Assembly: GCA_002381185.1 (NCBI GenBank)
Contig: DFOA01000053.1
Span: 1 to 64,000, forward strand
From: Firmicutes bacterium UBA3553
GTDB taxonomy: Bacteria > Bacillota > Clostridia > Tissierellales > Sedimentibacteraceae
DNA: 64,000 nt
Reading direction: 5' to 3'
Made by a program: the position numbers and the translations under genes. Shown one piece after another: positions 18,175 through 26,467 of this stretch (positions are counted from its first letter, which is position 1; each line of letters starts with the position of its first letter). Under the pieces are notes generated by a model. That model had not been told where the DNA came from and made no database searches. It saw nothing but the letters and a program-made list of their open reading frames with translations.

Positions 18175-18205
18175 ATTATATAGCAATTGATAATCATTAT
18201 CAATT
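18175..18205 (-). promoter_or_regulatory. Sigma-A promoter overlapped by a perfect Fur box
   Basis: On the minus strand TTGATA (18198-18203) and TATAAT (18175-18180) are 17 bases apart. A perfect 21-base inverted repeat with core GATAAT-n-ATTATC (18185-18205) covers the -35 box and half the spacer. It matches the Fur consensus. Iron-loaded Fur here would block RNA polymerase, so the ECF/ABC operon should be on when iron is scarce. Confidence 0.9.
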
Positions 18206-18263
18206 CAAGCCGCACAAAAATATTCATTTTAGACACAGTAATTAGTTCCGACTAACCTATTTG

Positions 18264-18307
18264 ATAAAAAATATGCTCCTCTTGTCCCAGACGGTAACGG
18301 AGCATAT
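18264..18307 (-). terminator. Terminator of the AraC-type gene
   Basis: ATATGCTCC (18271-18279) and GGAGCATAT (18299-18307) form a perfect stem. On the minus strand it is followed by TTTTTTAT. It separates the AraC-type gene from the Fur-controlled operon. Confidence 0.8.
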
Positions 18308-18344
18308 CAAGCTGACCCTATATAGTTGCTAGTTGCTAAATATA

Positions 18345-19310
18345 TTATATTTTAGCTTGTAACTTAATTTGATCCTTTCTGTATTGCAGCGGGCTTATAT
18401 TATATATGTCTCTGAACGTTCTGGAAAAATTGCTTGAACTTGAATAACCTATTTCAACTGATACTTCTAAAATATTCATATTTGTTGCAACTAAAAGTTC
18501 TGCTGCCCTGGCCATTCTTATTCTGTTTAAATATTCATGAGGAGGGTATTGAAATAACTCTTTAAAACATCTTTTAAAAAGAGTAGGTGTAATGTCAAAC
18601 CTTTTACATATATAATCAATAGTTGTTTTTCTTGATAAATTTTCAATCATATAATCTCTGACTGATTTAGTTTTTTCAATGCATTCTTTAGAAAATACCT
18701 GGTATTTGTCTTCAAAAGAAAAGTCTATGGAAGATATATAATTTAGCAATTCTAATATCTTTAATCTTATTGCTCCTCTATTGCCTGAGCAAAGCAGATT
18801 ATATATTTCTTCGCAAATATGTTTTAATTCCTTATCTGTTCTCAGTATACAGTATACCTTTATTCTTTTTAATTTTTCTTCTATAAGGTTTAAATCTATA
18901 TCAAAATGATCTTTCATCATTTCTTTTACTTCATCAGGTATTTTATCTGAAAATATTAAAAGATTAAAGCCTTTGTACTGTGATGTAACATTTTCAGAGC
19001 CAAATGATTCTTTCATATTATAAGTAATATATAAATCATCGGGGCAGCAATGGCTAAATTTCTCTTTTTTTACTTCTATTTTGTAAATACCGTAATGACT
19101 GTAGGCTATTTGAAAATAATTTGGAATAGCATATCTTTTCTTGCTCCAATAATGCTTTTCTTCTAAAAGGGTCAGAATCATTTCGATTCCAGGATACAAG
19201 CTGTAAAAAATATATTTTGAATCAGTATTACCTTGATTATAAATTATTTTAAAATCGTCTTTATGAGATAATGTCATACCCCACTGGGAAAAATCAATAC
19301 TAGGTTCCAA
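18345..19310 (-). CDS. AraC-family regulator, YbtA-like position
   Basis: The 321-residue protein has an N-terminal effector-sensing domain and a C-terminal pair of helix-turn-helix motifs, with TTIDYICKRFDITPTLFKRC and MNILEVSVEIGYSSSSNFSR followed by the family tail FRDIYNISPLQYRKDQ. In Yersinia, YbtA of this family activates siderophore uptake genes including ybtPQ. This gene lies directly upstream of a similar transporter operon and points the same way, so it may sense the substrate and activate uptake; that is inference. The start is a TTG at 19310, chosen because AGGAGG lies 6 bases before it. Confidence 0.9.
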   Translation of the reverse strand: MEPSIDFSQWGMTLSHKDDFKIIYNQGNTDSKYIFYSLYPGIEMILTLLEEKHYWSKKRYAIPNYFQIAYSHYGIYKIEVKKEKFSHCCPDDLYITYNMKESFGSENVTSQYKGFNLLIFSDKIPDEVKEMMKDHFDIDLNLIEEKLKRIKVYCILRTDKELKHICEEIYNLLCSGNRGAIRLKILELLNYISSIDFSFEDKYQVFSKECIEKTKSVRDYMIENLSRKTTIDYICKRFDITPTLFKRCFKELFQYPPHEYLNRIRMARAAELLVATNMNILEVSVEIGYSSSSNFSRTFRDIYNISPLQYRKDQIKLQAKI

Positions 19311-19337
19311 ATTAATCCTCCTTTATCTTTTCAAGTA

Positions 19338-19670
19338 TTACTCATATAAATGATTAATTATAGGGATAATGTTATATAAAGGTTCTTCATATGGATGTAA
19401 GTTCTTTATTGTATGAATTGCATCCGCAATATAATCCCTTTTACAGCGGACTTCCATCTTGCACTCCTGACCATGAGATATTTCTCCTACTGTCCCATTA
19501 TAAGGATCTGACCCTTCCAATGGCCTCCAATATCCACTTACTTGAGTCACAGATATGCAATTGTCATAATTTCCCACTCTGCACGCTCCAATCTTATTAA
19601 GAGCATCTCTTAAAGAAATAACAAAGTCTATTGGTACATATATTTCTATTTTAACCTCTTTATAATCCAT
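19338..19670 (-). CDS. Stand-alone NIF3/YqfO insert-domain protein (CutA-like fold)
   Basis: The 110-residue protein matches the small PII/CutA-like domain found inserted in NIF3 (YqfO) proteins: IEIYVPIDFVISLRDALNKI, GACRVGNYDNCISVTQVSGY and the end HPYEEPLYNIIPI. Full NIF3 proteins bind two metals, but the metal-binding halves are absent here. Stand-alone versions are widespread and of unknown function. AGGAG stands 8 bases before the ATG. It lies just upstream of the AraC-type gene with a 27-base gap and may be cotranscribed with it. Confidence 0.8.
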   Translation of the reverse strand: MDYKEVKIEIYVPIDFVISLRDALNKIGACRVGNYDNCISVTQVSGYWRPLEGSDPYNGTVGEISHGQECKMEVRCKRDYIADAIHTIKNLHPYEEPLYNIIPIINHLYE

Positions 19671-19769
19671 TACATGTTCTCCTATTGTTGATATTTAATC
19701 CCATTTCCCCGGAAATCTTATGGTTATTATAATCTCCTAAACGAATACCTGTTAAATTACGCAGCACGC

Positions 19770-20321
19770 TTATATCAACTTTTTCGAATTTTCTATAAAA
19801 CCGTCATCATCAGAAAAAACATCCACACCTCTGTCATCATAGAGGGAAAAGACATTTTCAGTTTGTTTATCTATTATATAGACTGCGCAGTCAAGTTCGG
19901 TATCTTCGCCTATATCAGAAAAAATAATTTTTCTGAAAAGCTTATTACTGTTTATTTTATTGGTTTCCCAAATATACCTTGTACCATGATATGTTTCACC
20001 TTCGTCACTCCATTCAAAAGGCAAAGCAATGCAGTCCGGTGATTCCGTACAGCTTTGAATAAATTCCTTTTCTCCTTTATGATGCTGATTATATTTATCT
20101 TCGTACAGAACAATTAATTCATTTGAAAAATTACAGTTTTTCCATATTTCACAAGCTGCATTAACGCATGAATCCACATATTCGGGCCTGCTCTGCAGTT
20201 CCTCATTTTTCATATCGTCAACATCATAATACGGAGATTCATCCGGCATAATCTCAAATGAAACGCACTTTTTAGTTTTGAAACAATATTGATTGGTCAA
20301 CTGATTTATATATAAATTCAT
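19770..20321 (-). CDS. DUF3885-type protein
   Basis: The 183-residue protein has the DUF3885 signature in its second half: TYHGTRYIWETNKINSNKLF, then IIFSDIGEDTELDCAVYIID and NVFSLYDDRGVDVFSDD. The family has no known activity. It is rich in acidic residues, with no signal or membrane segment. I prefer the ATG at 20321, behind GGGGATG; an ATG 15 bases upstream is also possible. Single-gene unit upstream of the NIF3-like gene. Confidence 0.75.
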   Translation of the reverse strand: MNLYINQLTNQYCFKTKKCVSFEIMPDESPYYDVDDMKNEELQSRPEYVDSCVNAACEIWKNCNFSNELIVLYEDKYNQHHKGEKEFIQSCTESPDCIALPFEWSDEGETYHGTRYIWETNKINSNKLFRKIIFSDIGEDTELDCAVYIIDKQTENVFSLYDDRGVDVFSDDDGFIENSKKLI

Positions 20322-20394
20322 TTTACATCCCCGCATCCATACAAATTATCCCATTGGTCCTTACTTTCTTCTACTTATTATATTATACACTACT

Positions 20395-20620
20395 TTACAT
20401 CATTTTACCATAAATATACAGAAGTAGAAAAGTGCTAAATACATTGATTATCTTTAAGAGATAAGTATGCTGAAAAGTAACCCCCATCTGCTTCAGCCTT
20501 ACTTTGCTCATTTTTACATCATCTAGCTTTAAAATATATTTTGGTGCGAAAAAAAGATAGAAAAATACTAAGTGCATTGAGCATTTTTCCATCCTTATTT
20601 TCCATATCATCTTTTAATTT
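20395..20620. repeat. Dispersed repeat, long copy (also at 28209-28275)
   Basis: The right part (about 20547-20600) and left part (about 20402-20425) match the short element at 28209-28275, including TTTTACCATAAATA and AAAAAAGATAGAA...TGCATTGAGCATTTTTC. Within this copy the left segment (TAGAAAAGTGCTAAATACAT) resembles the right one (TAGAAAAATACTAAGTGCAT), so it also contains an internal duplication. A 71-codon frame runs through it on the minus strand, but it lacks a ribosome binding site. It is probably a degenerate mobile or repeat element. Confidence 0.55.
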
Positions 20621-20732
20621 TATAACTCACATTTCAAAGCTTTATTCTTAAAAATATCATGGTGTCATATGTATTTTATCCTCAAGCTATAATTTGTCAT
20701 CATTATCACAGTCTCGACATTTCTTGTGCCAA

Positions 20733-21209
20733 CTATAACTCAGTGCGTGATAACTTCTCAGCATTTTGCAGTTCCTTCATAAAACAGGCTCTACATATTC
20801 CATATATCTTCTGACTGTGCCCTTTAACTGTAAAATGATATTGCTTTAAAATCTTTTCGCTCATTTCATTCATAAATTTATCTTTTATGTCGCTGATCTG
20901 TCCGCATTTTATGCAAATTAAATGATAATGCTCCTGAGTGTCAGCACTTGTATTGAATTCATATCTATTAAATTCATCATTTGACCCCAGCTTATTGATA
21001 ATACATAGTTTCTCAAAAATCAACAAGGTTCGGTATATAGTTGCTATACCTATATCAGGATATTTCGCTTTCACAAGTTCAAATATATCGCTTGTTGTAA
21101 AATGCTCTGTATTTTGTTCCATTAATATGTCAAATATCTTTTCTCTCTGTGCGGTATATCTATATCCCTTTTCCTTGAATACCTCTTTTAAATTCACCAC
21201 TGTTTCCAT
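20733..21209 (-). CDS. Fur-family transcriptional regulator
   Basis: The 158-residue protein has the Fur winged helix (FKEKGYRYTAQREKIFDILM, then ATIYRTLLIFEKLCIIN), the histidine-rich hinge EHYHLICIKCGQISDI and a second cysteine pair in YGICRACF. The two CxxC motifs (CIKC, CRAC) bind the structural zinc. It could be Fur, Zur or PerR; the sequence alone does not decide. It is a candidate ligand for the Fur box at 18185-18205, but a housekeeping Fur elsewhere is just as likely. The start has only a weak GAG-type binding site. It is 62 bases from the MarR-type gene on the same strand. Confidence 0.88.
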   Translation of the reverse strand: METVVNLKEVFKEKGYRYTAQREKIFDILMEQNTEHFTTSDIFELVKAKYPDIGIATIYRTLLIFEKLCIINKLGSNDEFNRYEFNTSADTQEHYHLICIKCGQISDIKDKFMNEMSEKILKQYHFTVKGHSQKIYGICRACFMKELQNAEKLSRTEL

Positions 21210-21271
21210 AACGTATTACTCTTTTCTAAACAAATCTTTATTTACAAGGTTACAGGCAAAGGACACAATTT

Positions 21272-21919
21272 CTATTCATCATGGGAATCATGGCATTTGC
21301 ACTGATGATGGTGATTTCCGTGTCCATGCGGACCAAAACCTTGGGGACCAGTTCCATGATGCTTCCCCCAAAAGCCTCCCCACATACCGCGCATCCCTCC
21401 GCGCATGGACAAGAGTTCATCAAACTGTTCTGCTCCCATGCGCTTTCTCGCAGCTTCCATCCAGTCAAACATTTCATCCCGCTCATCGTCTGTCTCGAAT
21501 TCTGCTTCCAAAGCCTCTATTATTTTGTCAAGATATTGGCTGAAGCCGGCTTGCTCTTCCTGCGAAAGACAATCAAAGACGCTGGTAATCTCCTGGTCGG
21601 GTTCATCTTCTTCCTTTCCCTTTTGCGTCAGATAAATAAGCATGACGCGCTTATCCTCTTCCAAAGGTTCTCGGGTTATATACCCGGCTTTCTCCAGCTT
21701 TGCGAGAAGTTCATTAAGAGATGAAACGCGAATCCCTAACAGATAGGACAAATCTTTAGTACTTATTCCATCTTTCATCCGCAGAACTGCAAGAATTCTG
21801 CCCTGCCCCCGTGAAGTATCTCCCATTGGTCCTACAGCAGAATGTTTTTTTAGTTGATGCCTGTGCAAAAGCCATTGCAGTCTTGTAAATTTTTCATATA
21901 ATTGTATATTCTTTTCCAT
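21272..21919 (-). CDS. MarR-family regulator with His/Gly/Met-rich tail
   Basis: The first 150 residues form a MarR winged helix (GRILAVLRMKDGISTKDLSY, LNELLAKLEKAGYITREPLE, KRVMLIYLTQKG). The last 50 residues are unusual: a glycine/methionine-rich linker, then a tail with PHGHGNHHHQCKCHDSH that could bind nickel, copper, zinc or another metal. This suggests metal sensing or storage. AAGGAGG precedes the ATG, and a full-consensus promoter with three GGTACC-centred operator copies lies upstream, implying autoregulation. The Fur-family gene downstream may share the transcript. Confidence 0.88.
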   Translation of the reverse strand: MEKNIQLYEKFTRLQWLLHRHQLKKHSAVGPMGDTSRGQGRILAVLRMKDGISTKDLSYLLGIRVSSLNELLAKLEKAGYITREPLEEDKRVMLIYLTQKGKEEDEPDQEITSVFDCLSQEEQAGFSQYLDKIIEALEAEFETDDERDEMFDWMEAARKRMGAEQFDELLSMRGGMRGMWGGFWGKHHGTGPQGFGPHGHGNHHHQCKCHDSHDE

Positions 21920-21957
21920 ACTTAATGCCTCCTTATGTTTTTCAGGCCAGTCTTTCT

Positions 21958-22028
21958 AATGGTACCTGTTTGTTTTAATTATAACGGTACCTGTTGTATT
22001 TGTCAACAGGTTTTTTACAGGTACCGTT
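21958..22028 (-). promoter_or_regulatory. Consensus promoter with three GGTACC-centred operators
   Basis: TTGACA (22001-22006) and TATAAT (21978-21983), 17 bases apart, form a perfect promoter for the MarR-type gene. AACAGGTACC-like half-palindromes occur at 21961-21970, 21986-21995 and, inverted, at 22017-22028, so sites lie downstream of, within and upstream of the core promoter. The middle copy fills the spacer. This is the layout of tight autorepression. Confidence 0.85.
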
Positions 22029-22149
22029 AATTTCTTTAATAATTAGACATCTCCTAAACTCAGACTTATTCAAAGGGATATTATGCTAATTATTTAACTT
22101 TCGGCTGCTTAAAAAACTAGTGGGTAAATAGAAAAATCAGACTCCATAT

Positions 22150-22192
22150 AAAAAATTAAACGGCAAAAATGTATTAATACAATTTTGCCGTT
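22150..22192 (-). terminator. Terminator of the AraC/GyrI-type gene
   Basis: AACGGCAAAA (22159-22168) and TTTTGCCGTT (22183-22192) pair perfectly. On the minus strand the stem is followed by TAATTTTTT. The 137 bases between it and the gene end hold no further gene that I can support. Confidence 0.7.
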
Positions 22193-22329
22193 GTAATGGT
22201 TCTGCCTACTTAAAAACATCATCCTAATCTCTAATATCCGCTTTAGAACGATAACCATGGTCGATGGGCTACATATAACTCTGAAGCCAATAGGTATCAA
22301 ATCGAATAGTGCAAGAATATAATTTTACT

Positions 22330-23244
22330 TTATTTTACTTTTCTAATAGGAATATAAATATCCATAACGGTGTCCTTTCTGTGATGACATCGTTCATCAT
22401 AGAATTCAAAATCAATTTTACTTTCATCGTAAATATATTCACTGTCTTTAAACCAATCTTCAAAAATATATTTCCATGTACTTGCAATAATCTCTGCAAA
22501 CTTTGTTTGTTCTTCATCATTTGAAGTATCCACAGGAATCGTTGTAAAAACTGCATACTCGGCTTCTGGAACTTCTACTGTCAACATATCTTCCTCTACC
22601 TTTGAAAAATCATCAACAATTACACCTAAAAGATATATTACATTTCCATCTTCAGATAATGGAACACACAATCCCACCTCACCATGTTTAGCCGGATTTA
22701 AAATTCTGTACATTTTGCTCTCTAAATTTTCACCTTCATAATTGCTCCAGTAGGATGCAATATCTTTTGTATACGTAACTCCTGTAATATTAGTTTTAAT
22801 TCCATAACCAGCAACTTTAAATGCGGGTCTTTTTACAATAACAGGATTCATATTATAACCTCCAATTTCAAATGTTGTTTTTGTATCAGCATATTGAGCC
22901 CTCCGTACCATATACTGTGTTGGACTATAACCATAAGCTTTACGAAAAGCCTTAGCAAATCCACTGGGTGTTTCAAATCCATAATCAAAAGCAATATCGA
23001 TAATTTTTCTGCCACTAAATAATTCTGTTGCTGCTAAAGACAGCCTGCGCCCTCGCATGTATTCCATAACAGATACACCCTCACATAGACTAAAAACCCT
23101 ACAAAAATGGTAAAGGGAATATCCTGTTTGATTAGCAACTTCTTCAATAGTGATATCTTCTTTGATATGGTCTTCAATGAATTTAATACATTTTTCAATT
23201 TCTTTCCTATAATTCAATGTCCACCGTCTGTGCCTTTCTCCCAT
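22330..23244 (-). CDS. AraC-type regulator with GyrI-like effector domain
   Basis: Residues 10-110 form an AraC DNA-binding domain: ITIEEVANQTGYSLYHFCRV and KIIDIAFDYGFETPSGFAKA, then FRKAYGYSPTQYM. Residues 130-300 form a GyrI/SOUL-like effector-binding domain that begins NPVIVKRPAFKVAGYGIK. This is the Rob/SoxS-like arrangement of regulators that sense small lipophilic compounds. The frame opens at ATG 23244 without a clear binding site; a TTG at 23217 (LNYRKEIEKC) matches the usual N-terminus of relatives and may be the true start. It has no obvious target next to it. Confidence 0.87.
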   Translation of the reverse strand: MGERHRRWTLNYRKEIEKCIKFIEDHIKEDITIEEVANQTGYSLYHFCRVFSLCEGVSVMEYMRGRRLSLAATELFSGRKIIDIAFDYGFETPSGFAKAFRKAYGYSPTQYMVRRAQYADTKTTFEIGGYNMNPVIVKRPAFKVAGYGIKTNITGVTYTKDIASYWSNYEGENLESKMYRILNPAKHGEVGLCVPLSEDGNVIYLLGVIVDDFSKVEEDMLTVEVPEAEYAVFTTIPVDTSNDEEQTKFAEIIASTWKYIFEDWFKDSEYIYDESKIDFEFYDERCHHRKDTVMDIYIPIRKVK

Positions 23245-23392
23245 ATGGTAGCTTTATTATAACAACAATTTGTAAAAGAAGCTGTTCCTGCTTTGCTAAA
23301 TATCAATAACTTATTTATTTTCTTAGAAATTGATTTTATATGTAACTGCGTACCAAAAAGTTTATCACTTCACTATATAATAATTTTCTGTC

Positions 23393-23947
23393 CTAAACTT
23401 TATCGTTCAATAAAACCATATGTATATGGTCCTCCCATATTCCATTGATCTTTAAGTACTTGTGAGCTATGCCCTCATTATAAAACCCAAGTTTTTCAGT
23501 TACCCTCATGGATCGTTTATTTCTAGGTATTATATTAGCTTCGATTCTATGCAATCCGTATTCGCTGAATACAATATCGATGCCTTTTTTTACTGCCTCT
23601 GTCATATAACCTTGATTAATTTCATCTTTGTCCAACTTGTAGCCAAGATAGCATGATAAAAAACCGCCCCATACAATATTGCTGAAACCAATAGTTCCAA
23701 TGGTTCTTTTTTCATCATTCTTTTTAAAAATCCATAGTCTTAATAAGTTCTTATTTTCCATTAGAAACCGGTCATTTTCAAGCTGATCTTCATGGTACGC
23801 CTTTGTATAAAACTCCTCACTTCTTTTAGGTTCCCATTCTTCTAAAAAGGAGCTGTTTCTAAGATAATAATCTAAAACGATTTGTGCTGAAGAACTGTCC
23901 AGCACTTTAAGAATCAATCTTTCCGTGGTATAAATCTTATTATTCAT
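23393..23947 (-). CDS. GNAT acetyltransferase, RimJ/RimL type
   Basis: The 184-residue protein begins YTTERLILKVLDSSSAQIVL and has the core YKLDKDEINQGYMTEAVKKG, followed by the RimL-type IPRNKRSMRVTEKLGFYNEG. The acetyl-CoA loop is NQGYM rather than the more common GKGYA, so the first glycine is altered. It should acetylate a protein N-terminus or small amine. AGAGGT precedes the ATG. It is a single-gene unit between the AraC/GyrI-type and cupin genes. Confidence 0.88.
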   Translation of the reverse strand: MNNKIYTTERLILKVLDSSSAQIVLDYYLRNSSFLEEWEPKRSEEFYTKAYHEDQLENDRFLMENKNLLRLWIFKKNDEKRTIGTIGFSNIVWGGFLSCYLGYKLDKDEINQGYMTEAVKKGIDIVFSEYGLHRIEANIIPRNKRSMRVTEKLGFYNEGIAHKYLKINGIWEDHIHMVLLNDKV

Positions 23948-24045
23948 AATTACCTCTATTCCGCGCTTTTATAACTACCGCCATCTCACTTAATATCAAT
24001 ACATCTGCTATAACTTTTCATTATTCCAATAAATTTACTGACTCC

Positions 24046-24405
24046 TTATATCTTTTCTAAAATTTCTACAGTTCTTTCATTTTTTACATTTCCGGTATTC
24101 AATGTTGTTTTGGGTTCAAGCAACATGACGTGTACTTCGTTTTCGGCAATTGGCATATGTTCAATTCCTTTTGGTATAATAAAAAACTCGCCCTCATTCA
24201 AAATGATGTCTTCTGAGCGCAGCTTAATAAGCAGTCTACCCTTAATAACCATGAACATTTCGTCCTCATTTTCATGCATATGCCATACGAATTCACCTTT
24301 AAGCTTCGCAAGCTTTACATATGACTCATTAATGTCACCAACTATTTTGGGACTCCAGTACTCACTGAAAGTACCCAGTTTTTCATTGATATTAATCTTT
24401 TCCAT
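24046..24405 (-). CDS. Cupin-domain protein
   Basis: The 119-residue protein is a single cupin barrel. Motif 1 is GEFVWHMHENEDEMFMVIKG, with three metal ligands (H, H, E), and motif 2 is NEGEFFIIPKGIEHMPIAEN, which supplies the fourth histidine. It resembles small stand-alone cupins that lie near antibiotic or small-molecule tailoring genes; its reaction is unknown. GAGGTG precedes the ATG. It is downstream of the APH-like gene, with a remnant in between. Confidence 0.87.
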   Translation of the reverse strand: MEKININEKLGTFSEYWSPKIVGDINESYVKLAKLKGEFVWHMHENEDEMFMVIKGRLLIKLRSEDIILNEGEFFIIPKGIEHMPIAENEVHVMLLEPKTTLNTGNVKNERTVEILEKI

Positions 24406-24452
24406 TTCAATTCACCTCAAAATTTAATATTAATATTGGGATTCCATTAGGT

Positions 24453-24584
24453 TTACCTTTGCTTTCTGAGCCTTTTTTCATATGCTTGGTTATGTTCATT
24501 CAAAGTTGTGTCCTTTAGATACCTTACCATATTGTTGGATAAAGGACATATTAAAAGTTCTTTCAATTTAAACGGGACATTATC
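24453..24584 (-). pseudogene. C-terminal fragment of an unknown gene
   Basis: Just past the APH-like stop an open frame of 43 codons reads DNVPFKLKELLICPLSNNMV and ends EHNQAYEKRLRKQR. It has no start codon with a binding site and overlaps the end of the APH-like gene in another frame. It looks like the surviving end of a lost gene, joined to the kinase gene by deletion. I do not recognise the family. Confidence 0.4.
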
Positions 24585-25491
24585 GATATTGAGTATAAAA
24601 ATTTTTTAAATACCAGGTCGGTACAGAATTGTTCATGTTATCAAACCAGGACAACACGTCCTTTGCTTGATTTTTCATTGTGGCAATTTCATTTTCGCCA
24701 AACGTGACTGCCCAGTATATTGAGGATATTGTATTACTTGAAATGTAAAATGCCAATAACTTAAAAAATTCAATAGGAGGTTTTCCGTTAAAATAACCAT
24801 TGAGCTGACCCGTTGCAAAATGTGGACTGACTGCTGCGCTCCACACAATCCGGTTGAATTCCTCCCATGGATCACCGAAATCATGCCGGTTGAAATCAAT
24901 GATTGAAAGTGTATTATCAGATGAGATAATCATATTGCCTACATGATAATCACCATGCTGATAGCACTGCGGTCTATCAGAGAGTAAACACCGATTATTT
25001 TCAATATAGTCAATGATTTTATCACCACCCTCAATCTTTATTCCACAGGATTTGTATTTTTCAATTTTATCGCTTGTTTTCCGGTTAAAGAATACATCCC
25101 ATTTTTCCTGTTCTATTGGAGCAGGAATAGAATGAATAATTCTCAGTATTTTACCGGATTTTATACCAAGCTCATATTGCTCGGTTTCTGTCAATTGCGG
25201 CAAAACAACCCTTGACTCTTCACCGTCACACCATGTAAACAGCGAGTATACATACTTTCCATTATTGCAGATTCCAAAATCCAATGGCTGTGACATTGGT
25301 ACCCCCAAAGCCGCAACCTGCTTCATCATTTCAAATTCAGTCTTTTTTCCGTCATAATGAGATATATCTGCAACACGCAGAAGCAACTTTTTACCATCTA
25401 CGGTTTCGATACAATATTTCTTATCACTTGACCAGCCCTTATTGACAGGTTCTATTTTTAAAAATGAATTATAACCTAGTATATCCTTCAT
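24580..25491 (-). CDS. Aminoglycoside phosphotransferase (APH)-like kinase
   Basis: The 303-residue protein has the APH/choline kinase fold. The catalytic loop is CYQHGDYHVGNMI (residues about 178-190, with the catalytic Asp in HGDYH) and the metal-binding loop is LSIIDFNRHDFGDPWEEFNR. The N-lobe has KKLLLRVADISHYDGKKTEF with the ATP-binding lysine. Such kinases phosphorylate aminoglycosides, macrolides or cellular metabolites; the substrate cannot be told from sequence. AAAGGATG precedes the ATG. The GNAT gene ends 18 bases upstream, so the pair is probably an operon of small-molecule modifying enzymes. Confidence 0.88.
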   Translation of the reverse strand: MKDILGYNSFLKIEPVNKGWSSDKKYCIETVDGKKLLLRVADISHYDGKKTEFEMMKQVAALGVPMSQPLDFGICNNGKYVYSLFTWCDGEESRVVLPQLTETEQYELGIKSGKILRIIHSIPAPIEQEKWDVFFNRKTSDKIEKYKSCGIKIEGGDKIIDYIENNRCLLSDRPQCYQHGDYHVGNMIISSDNTLSIIDFNRHDFGDPWEEFNRIVWSAAVSPHFATGQLNGYFNGKPPIEFFKLLAFYISSNTISSIYWAVTFGENEIATMKNQAKDVLSWFDNMNNSVPTWYLKNFYTQYR

Positions 25492-25509
25492 GTGATCATC
25501 CTTTTATTA

Positions 25510-25932
25510 CTATTCTGTAAATCCTCTTTCTTTCATTCTGTCCGCATTTATAAACTTAGCCATACCTGTCTTCATGAGCCTAAAACCAAATTTTCTGTAA
25601 AAATCTTCTTTACCTGGATTTGAATAAAGAATAAAATTGCATCCCGGAAGCTTATTCGTTATATTGTCAACTAAGATTCTCCCTATTCCCTTCCCCTGGT
25701 ATTCTGGCAATACAGCAACATCATAAATAGCTGCCTGTTTTACACAATCAGAAATTGCTCTTGAAACTCCAATCAATTTATCATTATCAAATACAAATAC
25801 AGTGACCTGGCTGTTTAGAAAAGCTCTTTTGCAAATTTCCGGCTCTACGCTGCTTAATCCTGCAACTTCCAGCAGAGAACTTACTGTATTCCAATCAATA
25901 TCCTTCGTTTCAAATTTAATATTTATATTCAA
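25510..25932 (-). CDS. GNAT acetyltransferase
   Basis: The 140-residue protein is a minimal GNAT with AIYDVAVLPEYQGKGIGRIL (the QGKGIG acetyl-CoA loop) and a C-terminal NPGKEDFYRKFGFRLMKTGM. This subgroup acetylates small amines. I chose the TTG at 25932, since GGAGG lies 5 bases before it; the frame opens at another TTG 12 bases upstream that overlaps the binding site. It is probably cotranscribed with the APH-like gene. Confidence 0.87.
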   Translation of the reverse strand: MNINIKFETKDIDWNTVSSLLEVAGLSSVEPEICKRAFLNSQVTVFVFDNDKLIGVSRAISDCVKQAAIYDVAVLPEYQGKGIGRILVDNITNKLPGCNFILYSNPGKEDFYRKFGFRLMKTGMAKFINADRMKERGFTE

Positions 25933-25971
25933 TTGTTCCTCCAAATTAGATGCTTATATATTTGTATCATG

Positions 25972-26210
25972 TTATTTAATCATTCCAAGCGTTCGGATAA
26001 AGAAATTTCTGAAACCCTCATCCATACTCGAGCGATCCTTAAGTTCGTCCATATCAAAATAATATTTCCCGGTATTTATATGTACAGAGAGACTATCAAG
26101 GAAACCCCTTTGGCTTTCCTTATCACCTGTTGCTGCTGCTCTATAATTTCTGATTTTTTATGTCTATTATACAATACAGGCTTAAAGCCGTCAATTTTGG
26201 TTTATTATTC
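25972..26210 (-). pseudogene. Frameshifted remnant of an unknown gene
   Basis: On the minus strand one frame reads KIDGFKPVLYNRHKKSEIIE to about 26130, and after a frame change another reads RGFLDSLSVHINTGKYYFDM and ends SSMDEGFRNFFIRTLGMIK with a TAA at 25972. The composition is that of real coding sequence, but there is no start and the frame is broken. I do not recognise the family. The rest of the 25.95-26.47 kb interval holds only a terminator-like repeat. Confidence 0.45.
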
Positions 26211-26310
26211 CTCTTATTTTTTAATGAGGGCACAGAAGAAAAATGAGGATGCAGTCTGATTTTCGCTATTACTTCATCTGTTATATGAACATTTAATTTA
26301 GATTCTATAA

Positions 26311-26354
26311 AACAATGCATGAGAATGGTAGGCTAATCCATGCCATGCATTGTT
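26311..26354 (+). terminator. Terminator-like inverted repeat
   Basis: AACAATGCATG (26311-26321) and CATGCATTGTT (26344-26354) are perfect arms, followed on the plus strand by TCTATTTTTTG. No intact rightward gene precedes it, so it may be left over from a deleted gene. Confidence 0.45.
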
Positions 26355-26467
26355 TCTATTTTTTGCTTTATGAATGATGCTATTGTTATCAGCATATCCT
26401 CCAGAAGACTTATCCGTATATCGTCTTTTCTTTGCCGATGCAAAACTGATTTTACACACTAAATTAA

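Noticed and set aside
20395..20610. 71-codon hydrophobic leftward frame
   Set aside because: No ribosome binding site, and the DNA is a repeat also present in shorter form at 28.2 kb, so I list it as a repeat.
22109..22300. 63-codon leftward frame past the AraC/GyrI-type gene
   Set aside because: It crosses the gene's terminator stem, lacks a binding site and has no coding-like composition.
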